Shown here in pieces: positions 43,553 to 51,646 of a DNA stretch of 64,000 bases (positions within the stretch are counted from its first letter, which is position 1; every line of letters begins with the position of its first letter). Position numbers and translations under genes: made by a program. The notes beneath the pieces were generated by a model. It was not told the origin of the DNA, searched no databases, and saw nothing but the letters and a program-made list of their open reading frames with translations. Origin of the DNA: Bacteroidota bacterium (GTDB lineage: Bacteria; Bacteroidota; Bacteroidia; Palsa-948). The DNA lies in contig JACRAM010000036.1 in NCBI GenBank assembly GCA_016213405.1, positions 1 through 64,000 of the forward strand, in the 5' to 3' direction.

Positions 43553-43617
43553 TTTTTTTTCTCCCTTCCCTTGGACAACCGTAGGTTGCGACCGCAGGTC
43601 AGTTGGGGATGGGCTTT

Positions 43618-43797
43618 TTATACTCCCAACTTTTGTTTTGCAATAGCCAGCTTGATGGGATTGCTCACCACCTCGGATAATTTTTGCAGTTCCTTTGCGC
43701 TGAGTTTGGAAGAAAGCACAGCAAGCGATTTCATTTTGGAATCGGCTTCCGATTCGGCAGACGCTTCGATGGTTAGGTCGTAGTTAAATTTTTTCAT
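43618..43797 (-). CDS. Small protein, paralogue of the next gene upstream
   Basis: The start at ATG 43797 (MKKFNYDLTIEASAESEADSK) gives 59 residues; the longer frame begins inside the neighbouring gene. It shares MKKF(N/Y)YDL(T/S)(I/F)EA with the 101-residue protein at 43835-44140. It ends VSNPIKLAIAKQKLGV, a helical tail. The two look like duplicated small virion or scaffold proteins. No family name is known to me. Confidence 0.65.
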   Translation of the reverse strand: MKKFNYDLTIEASAESEADSKMKSLAVLSSKLSAKELQKLSEVVSNPIKLAIAKQKLGV

Positions 43798-43834
43798 AAA
43801 ATGATTTTTAATCGGTTGGATATTTGAAAAAGAC

Positions 43835-44140
43835 TTATTCTTCTTTTGGTTTGTCATGCAGTCCAAGCAAATCCGCTATCGCATCTATGCTGTCAGCGTC
43901 CTGCGTCATGTGCTGAAGTATTTTTCCTACCGTTTCAATTTTTCGCGCAAAACACATAAGTTGTATTTCTTCTTTAGTTGAACTTCGTACATTTTGAAGT
44001 GGAAGTGGTTGATCCTTCAACCCGTTTGTTTTTAAATCTGCGATGCATTTGGGAAGAAGCTGTTCGAGAGAAAACACTTTCATCTCTGCCTCTTTCTCCG
44101 ACTGTGCTTCAAAGGATAAATCGTAATAGAATTTTTTCAT
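43835..44140 (-). CDS. Small hypothetical protein, paralogue of 43618-43797
   Basis: The 101-residue protein starts MKKFYYDLSFEAQSEKEAEMK, matching the N-terminus of the next small gene. The remainder is helical and acidic (FARKIETVGKILQHMTQDADSIDAIADLLG). It lies 3 bases from the coiled-coil protein gene, so it is in the same operon. The function is unknown. Confidence 0.65.
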   Translation of the reverse strand: MKKFYYDLSFEAQSEKEAEMKVFSLEQLLPKCIADLKTNGLKDQPLPLQNVRSSTKEEIQLMCFARKIETVGKILQHMTQDADSIDAIADLLGLHDKPKEE

Positions 44141-44142
44141 GA

Positions 44143-44955
44143 TTATTTTTGTTGTTGGGATTCTTGTTTTAGGTTCAGCATAGAAGCAACCGTTTTGATG
44201 TTCTCTGTATTCTCCCCCAGCGCATTCACGATGTCGAGAACGGCTGCCATCTGTTCTTCATCGAACTGATCTTCCAGTGCGCGGATAAATTCGAGGTGGC
44301 GTTTGTCTTCTTCGGAAAGCGTATTATTTGTCTCAGCAGTTTTTTTCTGAAAGGTGGTTTCTCCTTTTTTCTCTTCTGAACCCGAGAGTGTTTTTCCGTC
44401 TGAAGATTTATTCCCGAGAAAGTGAGGAAGCACCTCTTTGATCAGGGTATTTCCCAAATCCTTCATATCATCGCCTTTCCCTTTTTCTTCCAGCTGCCTG
44501 GTGAGAATTTCTATATAGTTTTCCGCTTGCTGTAATTTTTGGTTCGCGGTTTCGAGTTCTTTTTTTACTAGTTCGGCATCCCATCGTTCTTTTGCCACGG
44601 TTACCTGCTCGGTGATTTGTGTTTTAATGTCCTCTGTTCCACTTAAGAGTTCCGCTTTCTTCGGCTCTTCTTTTTTTTCTTCTTCAAGCAAAAAAACATG
44701 GCGGCTCAACGGGCGGGGAGATTTTGCGGAAGTGGTGTATATCTGAACCACGACTTCCTTCACATCGTCATAGAGGTATTCTTCATAGGTGTCAAAATCA
44801 TCGAGGCTGTTGGTCTTTTCCACCACTTTGAGATTGTCCACATGGATTTCATAGTAGCGCGGGCTTCCTTTGATGGCTTTGCCTTCGAGGAACTGTTTTA
44901 TTTTTTCCAGTTTGATGGGATCGTACTTTTCTATTTTCTCGTATGGTTTTTCCAT
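44143..44955 (-). CDS. Hypothetical coiled-coil protein of the phage-like operon
   Basis: ATG 44955 (MEKPYEKIEKYDPIKLEKI) is preferred over a TTG nine bases upstream, giving 270 residues. The N-terminal half is mixed alpha/beta (YYEIHVDNLKVVEKTNSLDDFDTYEEYLYDD, VVVQIYTTSAKSPRPLSRHVFLLEEE). The middle is a coiled coil (about 135-170), and the C-terminus is acidic and helical (ALEDQFDEEQMAAVLDIVNALGENTENIKTVASMLN), similar in style to the end of the 101-residue protein that follows. It could be a scaffolding or minor structural protein; this is inference. Confidence 0.65.
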   Translation of the reverse strand: MEKPYEKIEKYDPIKLEKIKQFLEGKAIKGSPRYYEIHVDNLKVVEKTNSLDDFDTYEEYLYDDVKEVVVQIYTTSAKSPRPLSRHVFLLEEEKKEEPKKAELLSGTEDIKTQITEQVTVAKERWDAELVKKELETANQKLQQAENYIEILTRQLEEKGKGDDMKDLGNTLIKEVLPHFLGNKSSDGKTLSGSEEKKGETTFQKKTAETNNTLSEEDKRHLEFIRALEDQFDEEQMAAVLDIVNALGENTENIKTVASMLNLKQESQQQK

Positions 44956-44964
44956 TTTTCTCAA

Positions 44965-45282
44965 TTATTTTTTCGGTATCACCTGTATGAATCGCAGGTG
45001 ATTGATCGTGGATGAATAGTTTTTAACGATGATTTCTCCCTGATGCTCGTACTGCATTTTGTTCGCGTTCTGAAAGCTAAGGTCAAATACACCTGTCTCG
45101 GAAGAAACGCTCACATCGTCTGCATCTTCACCGAGAAAGTAGAACTGGTTGTAGGCAGAAATGATTTTCGTTTCCAATGGCTGAAGAGCGAGGTGTTCTA
45201 TTCGCGGCACATAGTTTTTTCCGATTCCCAGTTCTTCCATCCGCTGGGGGATGATGTATTCGAGTGCGATTTCGATTGTCAT
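44965..45282 (-). CDS. Small beta-rich structural protein candidate
   Basis: The 105-residue protein has a short helical start (MTIEIALEYIIPQRMEELG), then alternating strands (LQPLETKIISAYNQFYFLG, VSVSSETGVFDLSF, GEIIVKNYSSTINHLRFIQVIPKK). It ends in a hydrophobic strand, as do the three preceding proteins of the operon. A small jelly-roll or other virion beta-sandwich fold is my guess. Confidence 0.6.
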   Translation of the reverse strand: MTIEIALEYIIPQRMEELGIGKNYVPRIEHLALQPLETKIISAYNQFYFLGEDADDVSVSSETGVFDLSFQNANKMQYEHQGEIIVKNYSSTINHLRFIQVIPKK

Positions 45283-45330
45283 TTTCTTTTTTGTATTTTT
45301 TCTTTTTGCCTATTGCCAATTGCCTACTGC

Positions 45331-45900
45331 TTACTTTTCAATCGCGTACCATACATACACATTCACCCTGTAATTAAAATCATGTCCCCGCTCTTCTCCG
45401 AACCTATCGCGGTACGTTCCGCTCAGCACGTAGGAATTATCATCCACCAGAACGAGGTCTTCGAGGAATTTTTCTCCGTGCGTAAAAACCTGCGGTCTCC
45501 AAAAACCGGTTTGAGAGAAATCTCCGTAGCCTGCATTCGCATCCGTGAGTTTCACATCGGTGGAGTAGAATAAATTCGAGGGACCGTGGCTTTGCAGCCT
45601 CAGTTCCCCGGCAATCGGAGTGTGGCGGAAGAAAAGCCCTCCTGAAGGAGCTACTGCCGCGAAGGGTGGGTCTATTCCTGCAAAGGGTACTCCCGCTATC
45701 GCTATTGCCGAACCCGGCAGGGGAAAACCAGGCGTTACAACGGCTCTTCCGGCAGGCGCTCCTGCTAATCCTTCGATGCCTTTCACCGTAGACTCGATGC
45801 CGATAATTTTTTTTGCATCGGAAGGAAGTTTTATCTGAAAAGAATTTATTTCTCCTTTCTTCGTCACGGGCACCGTATGTATGATTACTTTTTCTTTCAC
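45331..45900 (-). CDS. Beta-rich structural protein candidate
   Basis: The 189-residue protein begins with strands (KVIIHTVPVTKKGEINSFQIKLPSDAKKIIGIES). It has a Gly/Ala/Pro-rich central loop (about 45-85), then LRLQSHGPSNLFYSTDVKL. It ends NYRVNVYVWYAIEK. The register N-terminal (K..F.(L/I)..D...(V/I).GI.S) and C-terminal (YRV..Y...(A/C)(I/E)) echo the 127-residue neighbour, so they look paralogous. Capsid-type single jelly rolls are one explanation. An intergenic CCTACTGCTTAC repeat abuts its stop codon. Confidence 0.6.
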   Translation of the reverse strand: MKEKVIIHTVPVTKKGEINSFQIKLPSDAKKIIGIESTVKGIEGLAGAPAGRAVVTPGFPLPGSAIAIAGVPFAGIDPPFAAVAPSGGLFFRHTPIAGELRLQSHGPSNLFYSTDVKLTDANAGYGDFSQTGFWRPQVFTHGEKFLEDLVLVDDNSYVLSGTYRDRFGEERGHDFNYRVNVYVWYAIEK

Positions 45901-45911
45901 CGCAGAGTTAT

Positions 45912-46295
45912 TTATTGCATTTCTGTTTTTTCACAGAGGAAATAATACGACACGCGGTAGGGCCGGAAGAAGGTGAGTTCGTTGGGCACATCCTTGAAAT
46001 CCACTTTGATGCTTTTGTTGCCAGAAGACACATCGCCCAAATCATAATACCTTGCATTCACATCCGAGTTGACTCCCGCCATCAGGCGTTTGCTCTCGTA
46101 GTTATCGGGAAAAAATTCCTCGCGGTTGATTTCAATACGCTGTTCGCCCCGTGCGTAAAGCAAATCATCGCGGCTGCTGGAAATTCCCACGCCTTTGACC
46201 GTGGTAATGTCTTTGTCTAATTCAAAAGTTTTGGAGAACGTTTTATTCTCCTGCGTGACATCGAGGTCAAATCGTTTATGTACAATCTTGCTCAT
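45912..46295 (-). CDS. Beta-rich structural protein candidate
   Basis: The 127-residue protein runs KRFDLDVTQENKTFSKTFEL, TTVKGVGISSSRDDLLYARG, SIKVDFKDVPNELTF, then FRPYRVSYYFLCEKTEMQ, which is mostly beta strand. It lacks a signal peptide or membrane segment. It resembles the 189-residue protein immediately downstream and may be its paralogue. The gap between the two genes is 11 bases. Confidence 0.6.
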   Translation of the reverse strand: MSKIVHKRFDLDVTQENKTFSKTFELDKDITTVKGVGISSSRDDLLYARGEQRIEINREEFFPDNYESKRLMAGVNSDVNARYYDLGDVSSGNKSIKVDFKDVPNELTFFRPYRVSYYFLCEKTEMQ

Positions 46296-46402
46296 AGTTT
46301 TTTCTTTCTTGGTTCTTGGTTTTGATTTTAAAAATTGGGAGCGGCAGAAGCAGTTGCAATTTTATTTTTTGCTTACTGCCTTCTGCCTGTCTGCCCATCT
46401 CC

Positions 46403-47134
46403 TTACGGAGTCGTCATCGTTCCGTGCAGTCCTGCCCACACATTTGTGTTTGCTGCGATTCCGTCCATCGTTCCGAGTTCGAGCGTAAGCTCCACCAGGA
46501 TGTCATCGTGAATCAGGCGCGGGTTGGCGAGTTTGTAATACCCTGAAGTCACGCTGTGGAAGTTGCGGGTTTTGAAAACTTCATTGCTGGTTCCATCGGG
46601 GATCAATTGCTTTTTATTCGCCTTGAGTCCGAATTCCCCGTTGGCAATCGCTGGAAACATCTCGATGAGGTCATAAGGTGCAGCCATCATTTTGTCGGGG
46701 GTTGCATCCGCAGAAACTCCTGCCAGCAAAATGATTCCGCTCACCAGCATCGCTTGGTTCTTCGGGAGTTTCGCGTTGGAGATGTTCCTCAAGCCCGTTT
46801 GCTTGTCGTCCTGCGTTTCAAACATCTTGATGGTTTTGCTCGTCACGGGTTTGATGGAGTAGATCACCGTGTCCGCGAGGCGCAGTTCTCCTTTTCGCAG
46901 CCCTTCCTGAATGTGCTTTGGCAGTTCGGAAAAATGTTTTTCCATTTCAGCGCGTGAGCCGCGGCTCGCAGGAGGAAGTGCCGCGAGTTTGTTCACGGTG
47001 CGCTGCCGTTGCAGCGGGTTCATTTTGCGGAGTGCGCCAAGAACTTCACCGAGAAGTTCATCGTTGTCTCCGTCCAGTCCAATCAAGGCTCCCTGATTGG
47101 TGTACTGTTCAGTTGCTTCTAATTGTTCTAACAT
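46403..47134 (-). CDS. Candidate major capsid/coat protein (unrecognised family)
   Basis: The 243-residue protein has a helical N-terminal arm (about 25-85, ALRKMNPLQRQRTVNKLAALPP) and a beta-rich remainder (LADTVIYSIKPVTSKTIKMF, PKNQAMLVSGIILLAGVS, DILVELTLELGTMDGIAANTNVWAGLHGT). No motif for an enzyme is visible and there is no signal peptide. It heads the run of four small beta-rich genes. As the largest soluble beta protein in the structural section it is the best capsid candidate, but I did not recognise it. Confidence 0.5.
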   Translation of the reverse strand: MLEQLEATEQYTNQGALIGLDGDNDELLGEVLGALRKMNPLQRQRTVNKLAALPPASRGSRAEMEKHFSELPKHIQEGLRKGELRLADTVIYSIKPVTSKTIKMFETQDDKQTGLRNISNAKLPKNQAMLVSGIILLAGVSADATPDKMMAAPYDLIEMFPAIANGEFGLKANKKQLIPDGTSNEVFKTRNFHSVTSGYYKLANPRLIHDDILVELTLELGTMDGIAANTNVWAGLHGTMTTP

Positions 47135-47270
47135 GGTTGTTGGTTTTTAGTTGTTATTGTTTTATTTTTTTCTTTTTAGTCAAGGCTTACGCTGAATTTG
47201 CCTTCGCAGATTAATTGTTTGCCGTATTTTCTTGGATTTCTTTTGCCTACTGCTTACTGCCTACTTCTTT

Positions 47271-47930
47271 TCAGTAGTTCCTTTCAGTTGGATCCAACGC
47301 TCCCATTTCTGAATCGGAATCAGGAGAACCTTTCATTTCCTGTTTTTGAATGAACTCCTCTCCGCTTTTCGCAACAAGTTTTTCGATAGTGTCCATTGCG
47401 CTCATGTCGGGTTCTTTTTCATCTGCTCCTTCGAGTACTTTTTTCTCTTCCGAGGGATGAATGAAATACTGCACTTCGCCCACACCGTTTGTGCCTTCTT
47501 TTTTCTCATCATTCTTTTCTTCCTTTTTCTTCCCCTTCAACACTTTATCCAGCCATAATTTTTGCTGAATGTTTTCTTTGAAGGAAAGCACGCGCTCTTT
47601 CGCGCCTTCGAGCAAATCCTGTTTATCCTCCGTGCCGTTCACGCCCGGTTTCTGATACGTGCCGGAAGCCATCATGCCGAGACCGAAGATGGAAGCGAGA
47701 CGGCTTTTGGTATAATGACCTATGCCCGTGATCACCGCTCCGACTGCGAGGGATGCCCTGCCGAGCGCCGCTCCCACGACTCCACCACCGAGCGCACCGA
47801 CCACAACATCTTTCACCGTTTCAATCGCGGTGTTTTTCAAATCACCTTTTGTCTCGAGGTCTTTGGTGATGCCTCCAAGCAGTTTTTTCTTCTTTGCTTC
47901 TTTTTCGTATGTGTTGGTTGATTTTTCCAT
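47271..47930 (-). CDS. Glycine-zipper membrane protein of the phage-like operon
   Basis: The 219-residue protein has a basic N-terminus and a hydrophobic, Gly/Ala-rich stretch (about 37-92: VVVGALGGGVVGAALGRASL, GLGMMASG) with GxxxG spacing, as in glycine-zipper membrane proteins. The C-terminal half is highly charged (Lys/Glu) and ends in MGALDPTERNY. It may be a virion-membrane or pore-like protein. It lies between the transglutaminase-like and coat-candidate genes. Confidence 0.6.
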   Translation of the reverse strand: MEKSTNTYEKEAKKKKLLGGITKDLETKGDLKNTAIETVKDVVVGALGGGVVGAALGRASLAVGAVITGIGHYTKSRLASIFGLGMMASGTYQKPGVNGTEDKQDLLEGAKERVLSFKENIQQKLWLDKVLKGKKKEEKNDEKKEGTNGVGEVQYFIHPSEEKKVLEGADEKEPDMSAMDTIEKLVAKSGEEFIQKQEMKGSPDSDSEMGALDPTERNY

Positions 47931-48012
47931 GTCGCTTGGTTTTTAATTTTGATTTTAATTTTTTTATATTTTTATTTTTTTACTGTCTACTGTTTATTGT
48001 CTACTTCATTCC

Positions 48013-49620
48013 TCAAACGAGTTCCACATTTTTCTTTTTGTCCTTACTGTCATGTTTCTTTTTCTTTCCCTTCAATCCTGAAAGTGCGGGCTGCGGGGAA
48101 GTATTTTTTTTTGGTTTGGTCACGTAGCGGTACCCGGCATAGAGCAGGCTCAGACCGATGACTCCCCCGATTCCCCACAGCGTTGGCTTGAGCCATTTTT
48201 TATTGTTTGCCCAGAATCCTTTTGGTTTGCTTCCATCGCCCGAATCTTCTCCGCTCCCGTCTGTTTTTGCAACTTCTTTTTTGTTGGTTGAAGAATCAGT
48301 TCCATCTTCTTCGATAGTCAGAGCGGTATCATCTGATTTTGAAGCGGGAAGATGTTGCGCCTGTTCTGCTACAGCAGCATCTTCTTTTTCTGTGTTCTCA
48401 AAATCTTCCGAGCCTTTTTCTTTTTTCGGAAAAATATTTCCGATGCCTTTGAGAAGCCCCGCAATAGCAGCGAGCACTCCTGTGGCAGAAGCGATTGTAG
48501 CAGCCGTCACAGGTTCTCCGAGTTCACCGAAGCCCTCAAACCCTTCCATGCCTTCCACGTTTTCGGATGTATAGATGTCTTCTCCGATAAGCTGGGGAAG
48601 AGGAGTGCGTTCGTTCATCTCGAACACCGTCCCTTCCGGCATATATCCGAACAACCCCGCCACTTCTTTATTCTTGTTTCCTTTTCCTGTGAGGATTGCT
48701 TTCTTGAGGTTTTCCTGTTTTCCGCCTGCACCGTAGAAAATCTTTTCCAGTTTGTCTTTTATCGTTACGAGTTTTTTCCATTTACTGATGTCTCCGCCCT
48801 GTTTCTGCAGTTCCGCTTCGCTGGCATATGCCCACTTGATGCGCTGTGCGATTTTGAAAATGTTGAGTTTCATCGAAGCGAGTATCCCGTTGCGAAGCAT
48901 GACGGTTGCGGGATTAAGTTTATTGGTGGCGTGAAGGACTTTTTTGAAAAATCCTTTTCCCTTCCCTTTTGCTTTCCCCTTTTTTCCGAGTCCGTCAAAG
49001 TCGTCCCCATCGTAGGGTTCTTGCAACTGGGTCTCGCTGAATCCGTCTAAGTAGTGTAAGTCCATTTTTGTGTCTTGTTTTTCTGTGTATGGTTCTTCGT
49101 AATCGAATTTGTCCACCACGCAGTCGAGCGTGATGTAGTTGAATCCTGTTCCGCTATCAGCGGGATTTTCTGTCCGCACCACCGGATAGATGTGCTGGAA
49201 GTAGTTGTTTTTGTACTTCGTTATCCGCAGTACAATGCTGCCGATATCCACATCGCAGTTGAGCAGCAATCCGCAGATGGTGACTGTGTAACAATCGCAA
49301 TCCACCCCGCGAAATCGGTCATGCCATAACCGCGCGGGAGAACGGACCTGTTCCAGCCCGGCTTCGTTCTTGTGATAGCGGACGTGCGTGTAGATGAACT
49401 CCCATATATTCCGGCATGTTTCATAAACTGTTTCTCCTTTTAGTTGCTCTGCAATTTTTTCTGTCTGCCATTTTGTTTCCTGCACGACTTTCGGAATGAA
49501 CTTCACCGTATCGTCAACAGTCGCTCCGCGCTTCACCGTTTTCTCGGTGAGGTTGGGCTTGGGAAACAGTTTGTCATATTCCTTTCCCTCGCATATGTAT
49601 CTTTCTTTCTTAGCCTGCAT
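48013..49620 (-). CDS. Transglutaminase-like protein with C-terminal membrane anchor
   Basis: The 535-residue protein has a transglutaminase-like cysteine-peptidase fold at about 65-170. A Cys-His-Asp triad can be proposed in the right order: FRGVDCDCYT (C108 or C110), YFQHIYPVV (H143), ITLDCVVD (D166). A Lys/Gly-rich linker (KGKAKGKGKGFFKK) precedes a helical region. Next comes GEPVTAATIASATGVLAAIAGLLKGIG and finally a transmembrane segment (LWGIGGVIGLSLLYAGYRYV) with a basic tail. It could process or cross-link virion proteins; this is inference. It overlaps the LEA14-like gene by 11 bases. Confidence 0.75.
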   Translation of the reverse strand: MQAKKERYICEGKEYDKLFPKPNLTEKTVKRGATVDDTVKFIPKVVQETKWQTEKIAEQLKGETVYETCRNIWEFIYTHVRYHKNEAGLEQVRSPARLWHDRFRGVDCDCYTVTICGLLLNCDVDIGSIVLRITKYKNNYFQHIYPVVRTENPADSGTGFNYITLDCVVDKFDYEEPYTEKQDTKMDLHYLDGFSETQLQEPYDGDDFDGLGKKGKAKGKGKGFFKKVLHATNKLNPATVMLRNGILASMKLNIFKIAQRIKWAYASEAELQKQGGDISKWKKLVTIKDKLEKIFYGAGGKQENLKKAILTGKGNKNKEVAGLFGYMPEGTVFEMNERTPLPQLIGEDIYTSENVEGMEGFEGFGELGEPVTAATIASATGVLAAIAGLLKGIGNIFPKKEKGSEDFENTEKEDAAVAEQAQHLPASKSDDTALTIEEDGTDSSTNKKEVAKTDGSGEDSGDGSKPKGFWANNKKWLKPTLWGIGGVIGLSLLYAGYRYVTKPKKNTSPQPALSGLKGKKKKHDSKDKKKNVELV

Positions 49621-50155
49621 GCGCTTGCTTTTTGAGAGTGACCGTTTCCTTTTTGCTGTAGGGAAACCATTTTTTAATCCACGGAATGATCCTTTTCCAT
49701 ATTCCCTGCTTGTTTACTTTCCAGTTGGGGTCAACGCTGGAGATGGTATTCACCTCCATCTTCACCGCATCCCCGCTTACAAGAGACTGAGCCAGTGCAG
49801 CACCGATGGAGAAAATTCCGAGCAGAGGAACTTGGATCATTATTTTCCCGATCCTTGCTTCTCCGTAAGGAGGGACATCGATGTCCCTGTTGACGACCTG
49901 CGAGGTGCCGATGACGGCATCCTGATAAATCAGTTTCACGAACGGATACTTGATCTTCAGCCCTGTGCCGGTGGGATTTTTCAGGGTGGAATCTACCCGC
50001 AGCGTCACGTTCTTAAGGTCGAGTTTGTGAACCATTACAGTGGTTACTGTTTCCAGTTCCTTGCCGGTTCTTCTCAATCGCAGTGCGTAAGACGCGCCCG
50101 CGATGAGCCCTCCACCGATGCTTGCTCCGACTAATATTTTTTTAAACAGTCCCAT
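49610..50155 (-). CDS. LEA14-like (WHy domain) protein with N-terminal membrane segment
   Basis: The 181-residue protein starts with a hydrophobic segment (LVGASIGGGLIAGASYAL). A single LEA14/WHy-type beta domain follows: KLDLKNVTLRVDSTLKNPTG, LKIKYPFVKLIYQDAVIGTS, DVPPYGEARIGKIMIQVPL. The LEA_2 signature (NPTG...(L/I)......(V/L)...G) is clear. The domain is usually found in stress proteins; here it is likely exposed next to a membrane in the particle or envelope. It overlaps the transglutaminase-like gene. Confidence 0.78.
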   Translation of the reverse strand: MGLFKKILVGASIGGGLIAGASYALRLRRTGKELETVTTVMVHKLDLKNVTLRVDSTLKNPTGTGLKIKYPFVKLIYQDAVIGTSQVVNRDIDVPPYGEARIGKIMIQVPLLGIFSIGAALAQSLVSGDAVKMEVNTISSVDPNWKVNKQGIWKRIIPWIKKWFPYSKKETVTLKKQAHAG

Positions 50156-50231
50156 TATTTCATAAATACAGATTCAAACAGATTATTTTCGGGTTCAGAC
50201 GGATTTATTGTGCGTTTAAATCTTTATTCAT

Positions 50232-50423
50232 TTACTTTCTTTTTATTCTTCCGCTGATGAAATCGGTTGTGAGTTTAAAAACCATCCATATGATTCCACC
50301 GACTGCCGCTTTCATCGCATACTCCGCCAGCCCCGAGTAATCGAGGTTGGCGAAGAGGATGGCTCCGGTGAGAAAAATGCTGGAGCTGTCGGTATTGGTG
50401 GGATGATTTGTTTTCACTTCCAT
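50232..50423 (-). CDS. Small membrane protein
   Basis: ATG 50423 (MEVKTNHPTNTDSSSIFL) gives 63 residues; the open frame continues to 50591 but runs into the next gene. There are two hydrophobic segments (SIFLTGAILFANLDYSGL and AAVGGIIWMVFKLTTDFI) and a basic tail. It resembles virion-membrane or holin-like proteins, but no family is assigned. Confidence 0.6.
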   Translation of the reverse strand: MEVKTNHPTNTDSSSIFLTGAILFANLDYSGLAEYAMKAAVGGIIWMVFKLTTDFISGRIKRK

Positions 50424-50562
50424 TTTTTGTTTGCGTCTAAAGCGGTTCTTGTCCTGATTCAAGCACAAAGGTCTGGCGATTTTAGTTCTCACTTTCCGGG
50501 TTCTCGGTGATGAGCAGGGTTGAAAAAATATTTCACGGGATTTTTTGGGTTTGGAAACTTTT

Positions 50563-50793
50563 TCAGACAGAGATTTTTTTGGGGATTCCAAACGTTTGGA
50601 AGATGAACTCCACTTCGTTCACGTTAAAAAGTTTCTTCCATTTGTTTTTGAAAAGCGTGTCGTAATCAAGCAGCCAGGTGCGGAGCGTTGCAGGAGAAAT
50701 TTTATACAGTTCACAGAGTTCTTTCTTGGTGTAAGGACGAATCTCAATCGTTGGTCTTTTGTCGCTGCTGGGGTTTTCTGTAGTTTGTGTCAT
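50563..50793 (-). CDS. Small HTH (DUF4248-like) protein
   Basis: The 76-residue protein has IEIRPYTKKELCELYKISPATLRTWLL, a helix-turn-helix typical of DUF4248-type small proteins in Bacteroidota mobile elements. It then has VNEVEFIFQTFGIPKKI. It is a paralogue of the 79-residue protein at 52036-52275. It probably regulates or helps assemble complexes on element DNA. It begins 2 bases after the preceding stop. Confidence 0.75.
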   Translation of the reverse strand: MTQTTENPSSDKRPTIEIRPYTKKELCELYKISPATLRTWLLDYDTLFKNKWKKLFNVNEVEFIFQTFGIPKKISV

Positions 50794-50795
50794 GA

Positions 50796-51353
50796 TTAGA
50801 GTTGGTATTGATAGTTGAATAATGTGTTTGAAAAAATCTGCAAAAGGTCGAATTGTTTTTGTTCGATCAGGCGCATGCAGTACCTGCGGACCACGTAATT
50901 GTCTGCGGTGTCGAGGAATTTGAGCATCCCTTCCGCAAGCGTGGCGGTTCCTTTATTATAATGAGGAACCGTCCTGCGCTGCTCTTTTACTTCTTCCAGC
51001 CATTTGGCGGTTCCAGCAAATCCGTATTTGAAATGGATGTTCAGCCAGTCGCTTGGCTTGGGGACATACCTTCCGAATTTTCTGGAGATATACCGCTTGG
51101 CAAGGCAGATGCGTTCAATGATGTCTTTGAATTGCTGGCGGTAGTTCGGATTTCTCTCGAAGTGCGCGGAAATTAACCTTCGGAACTCTTGTTCTTCCTT
51201 TTCAGAGAATTGTTCGTTGTTCCAAAATGCGCTTTTGGCGGCCAGCCATGACATTTCGATCAGCATTTTCTTTTCTTTTACCTGGGCGTTGATGGGAATA
51301 ATCTTCGCTGGTTTTTTTTCGTGTGGCATTGCCACGGTTGCATGTGTACTCAT
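50796..51353 (-). CDS. Hypothetical protein, first gene after the repeat-rich leader
   Basis: ATG 51353 (MSTHATVAMPHEKKPAKII) gives 185 residues; the longer frame adds 12 residues without clear support. The protein is helical and basic (FRRLISAHFERNPNYRQQFKDIIERICLAKRYISRKFGRY, DNYVVRRYCMRLIEQKQFDLL). No family was recognised. It is the first gene of the leftward structural operon, directly after the repeat-rich 51540-51645 region, which would suit an early or replication-linked role. Confidence 0.6.
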   Translation of the reverse strand: MSTHATVAMPHEKKPAKIIPINAQVKEKKMLIEMSWLAAKSAFWNNEQFSEKEEQEFRRLISAHFERNPNYRQQFKDIIERICLAKRYISRKFGRYVPKPSDWLNIHFKYGFAGTAKWLEEVKEQRRTVPHYNKGTATLAEGMLKFLDTADNYVVRRYCMRLIEQKQFDLLQIFSNTLFNYQYQL

Positions 51354-51539
51354 GATAAATTGTTTTTTATAATTGTTTTTTGATTTCACGATACAAAGGT
51401 GCGACAGCGGAGCGGCATGCTTTCCGAATTCAGTATCATCTCAAACTATCTTTGAGCATCTTAACTACAATCGCACTTTTCTAAAGGATGGGGAACTTTC
51501 AGGAAGTATTTACTCTAGGACAAAATCAGCCATGCCTCA

Positions 51540-51645
51540 AGCAATACCGAATGCGACAGTCATGCAACAGTGATGCAGCCAGCATGCAGCAGTGATGGCG
51601 CATGCATGGAGCAGCCATGCATGCAGGATGGAGCAGGGATGCAGA
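51540..51645. repeat. ATGCA-rich direct and inverted repeats upstream of the phage-like operon
   Basis: GCATGCATGG (51600-51609) and CCATGCATGC (51615-51624) form a perfect 10-bp inverted repeat around AGCAG. Around it GCAGTGATG and CATGCA(G/A) words recur about six times, all in a 100-base stretch of distinctly non-random sequence. This lies in the 293-base gap before the operon and could be an operator, promoter or replication origin. No gene is present there. Confidence 0.6.
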
Positions 51646-51646
51646 T

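Noticed and set aside
47271-50155. Contractile injection or tailed-phage structural module
   Set aside because: No sheath, tube, baseplate, tape-measure or portal-like proteins are present. The proteins here are membrane-anchored or small and beta-rich.
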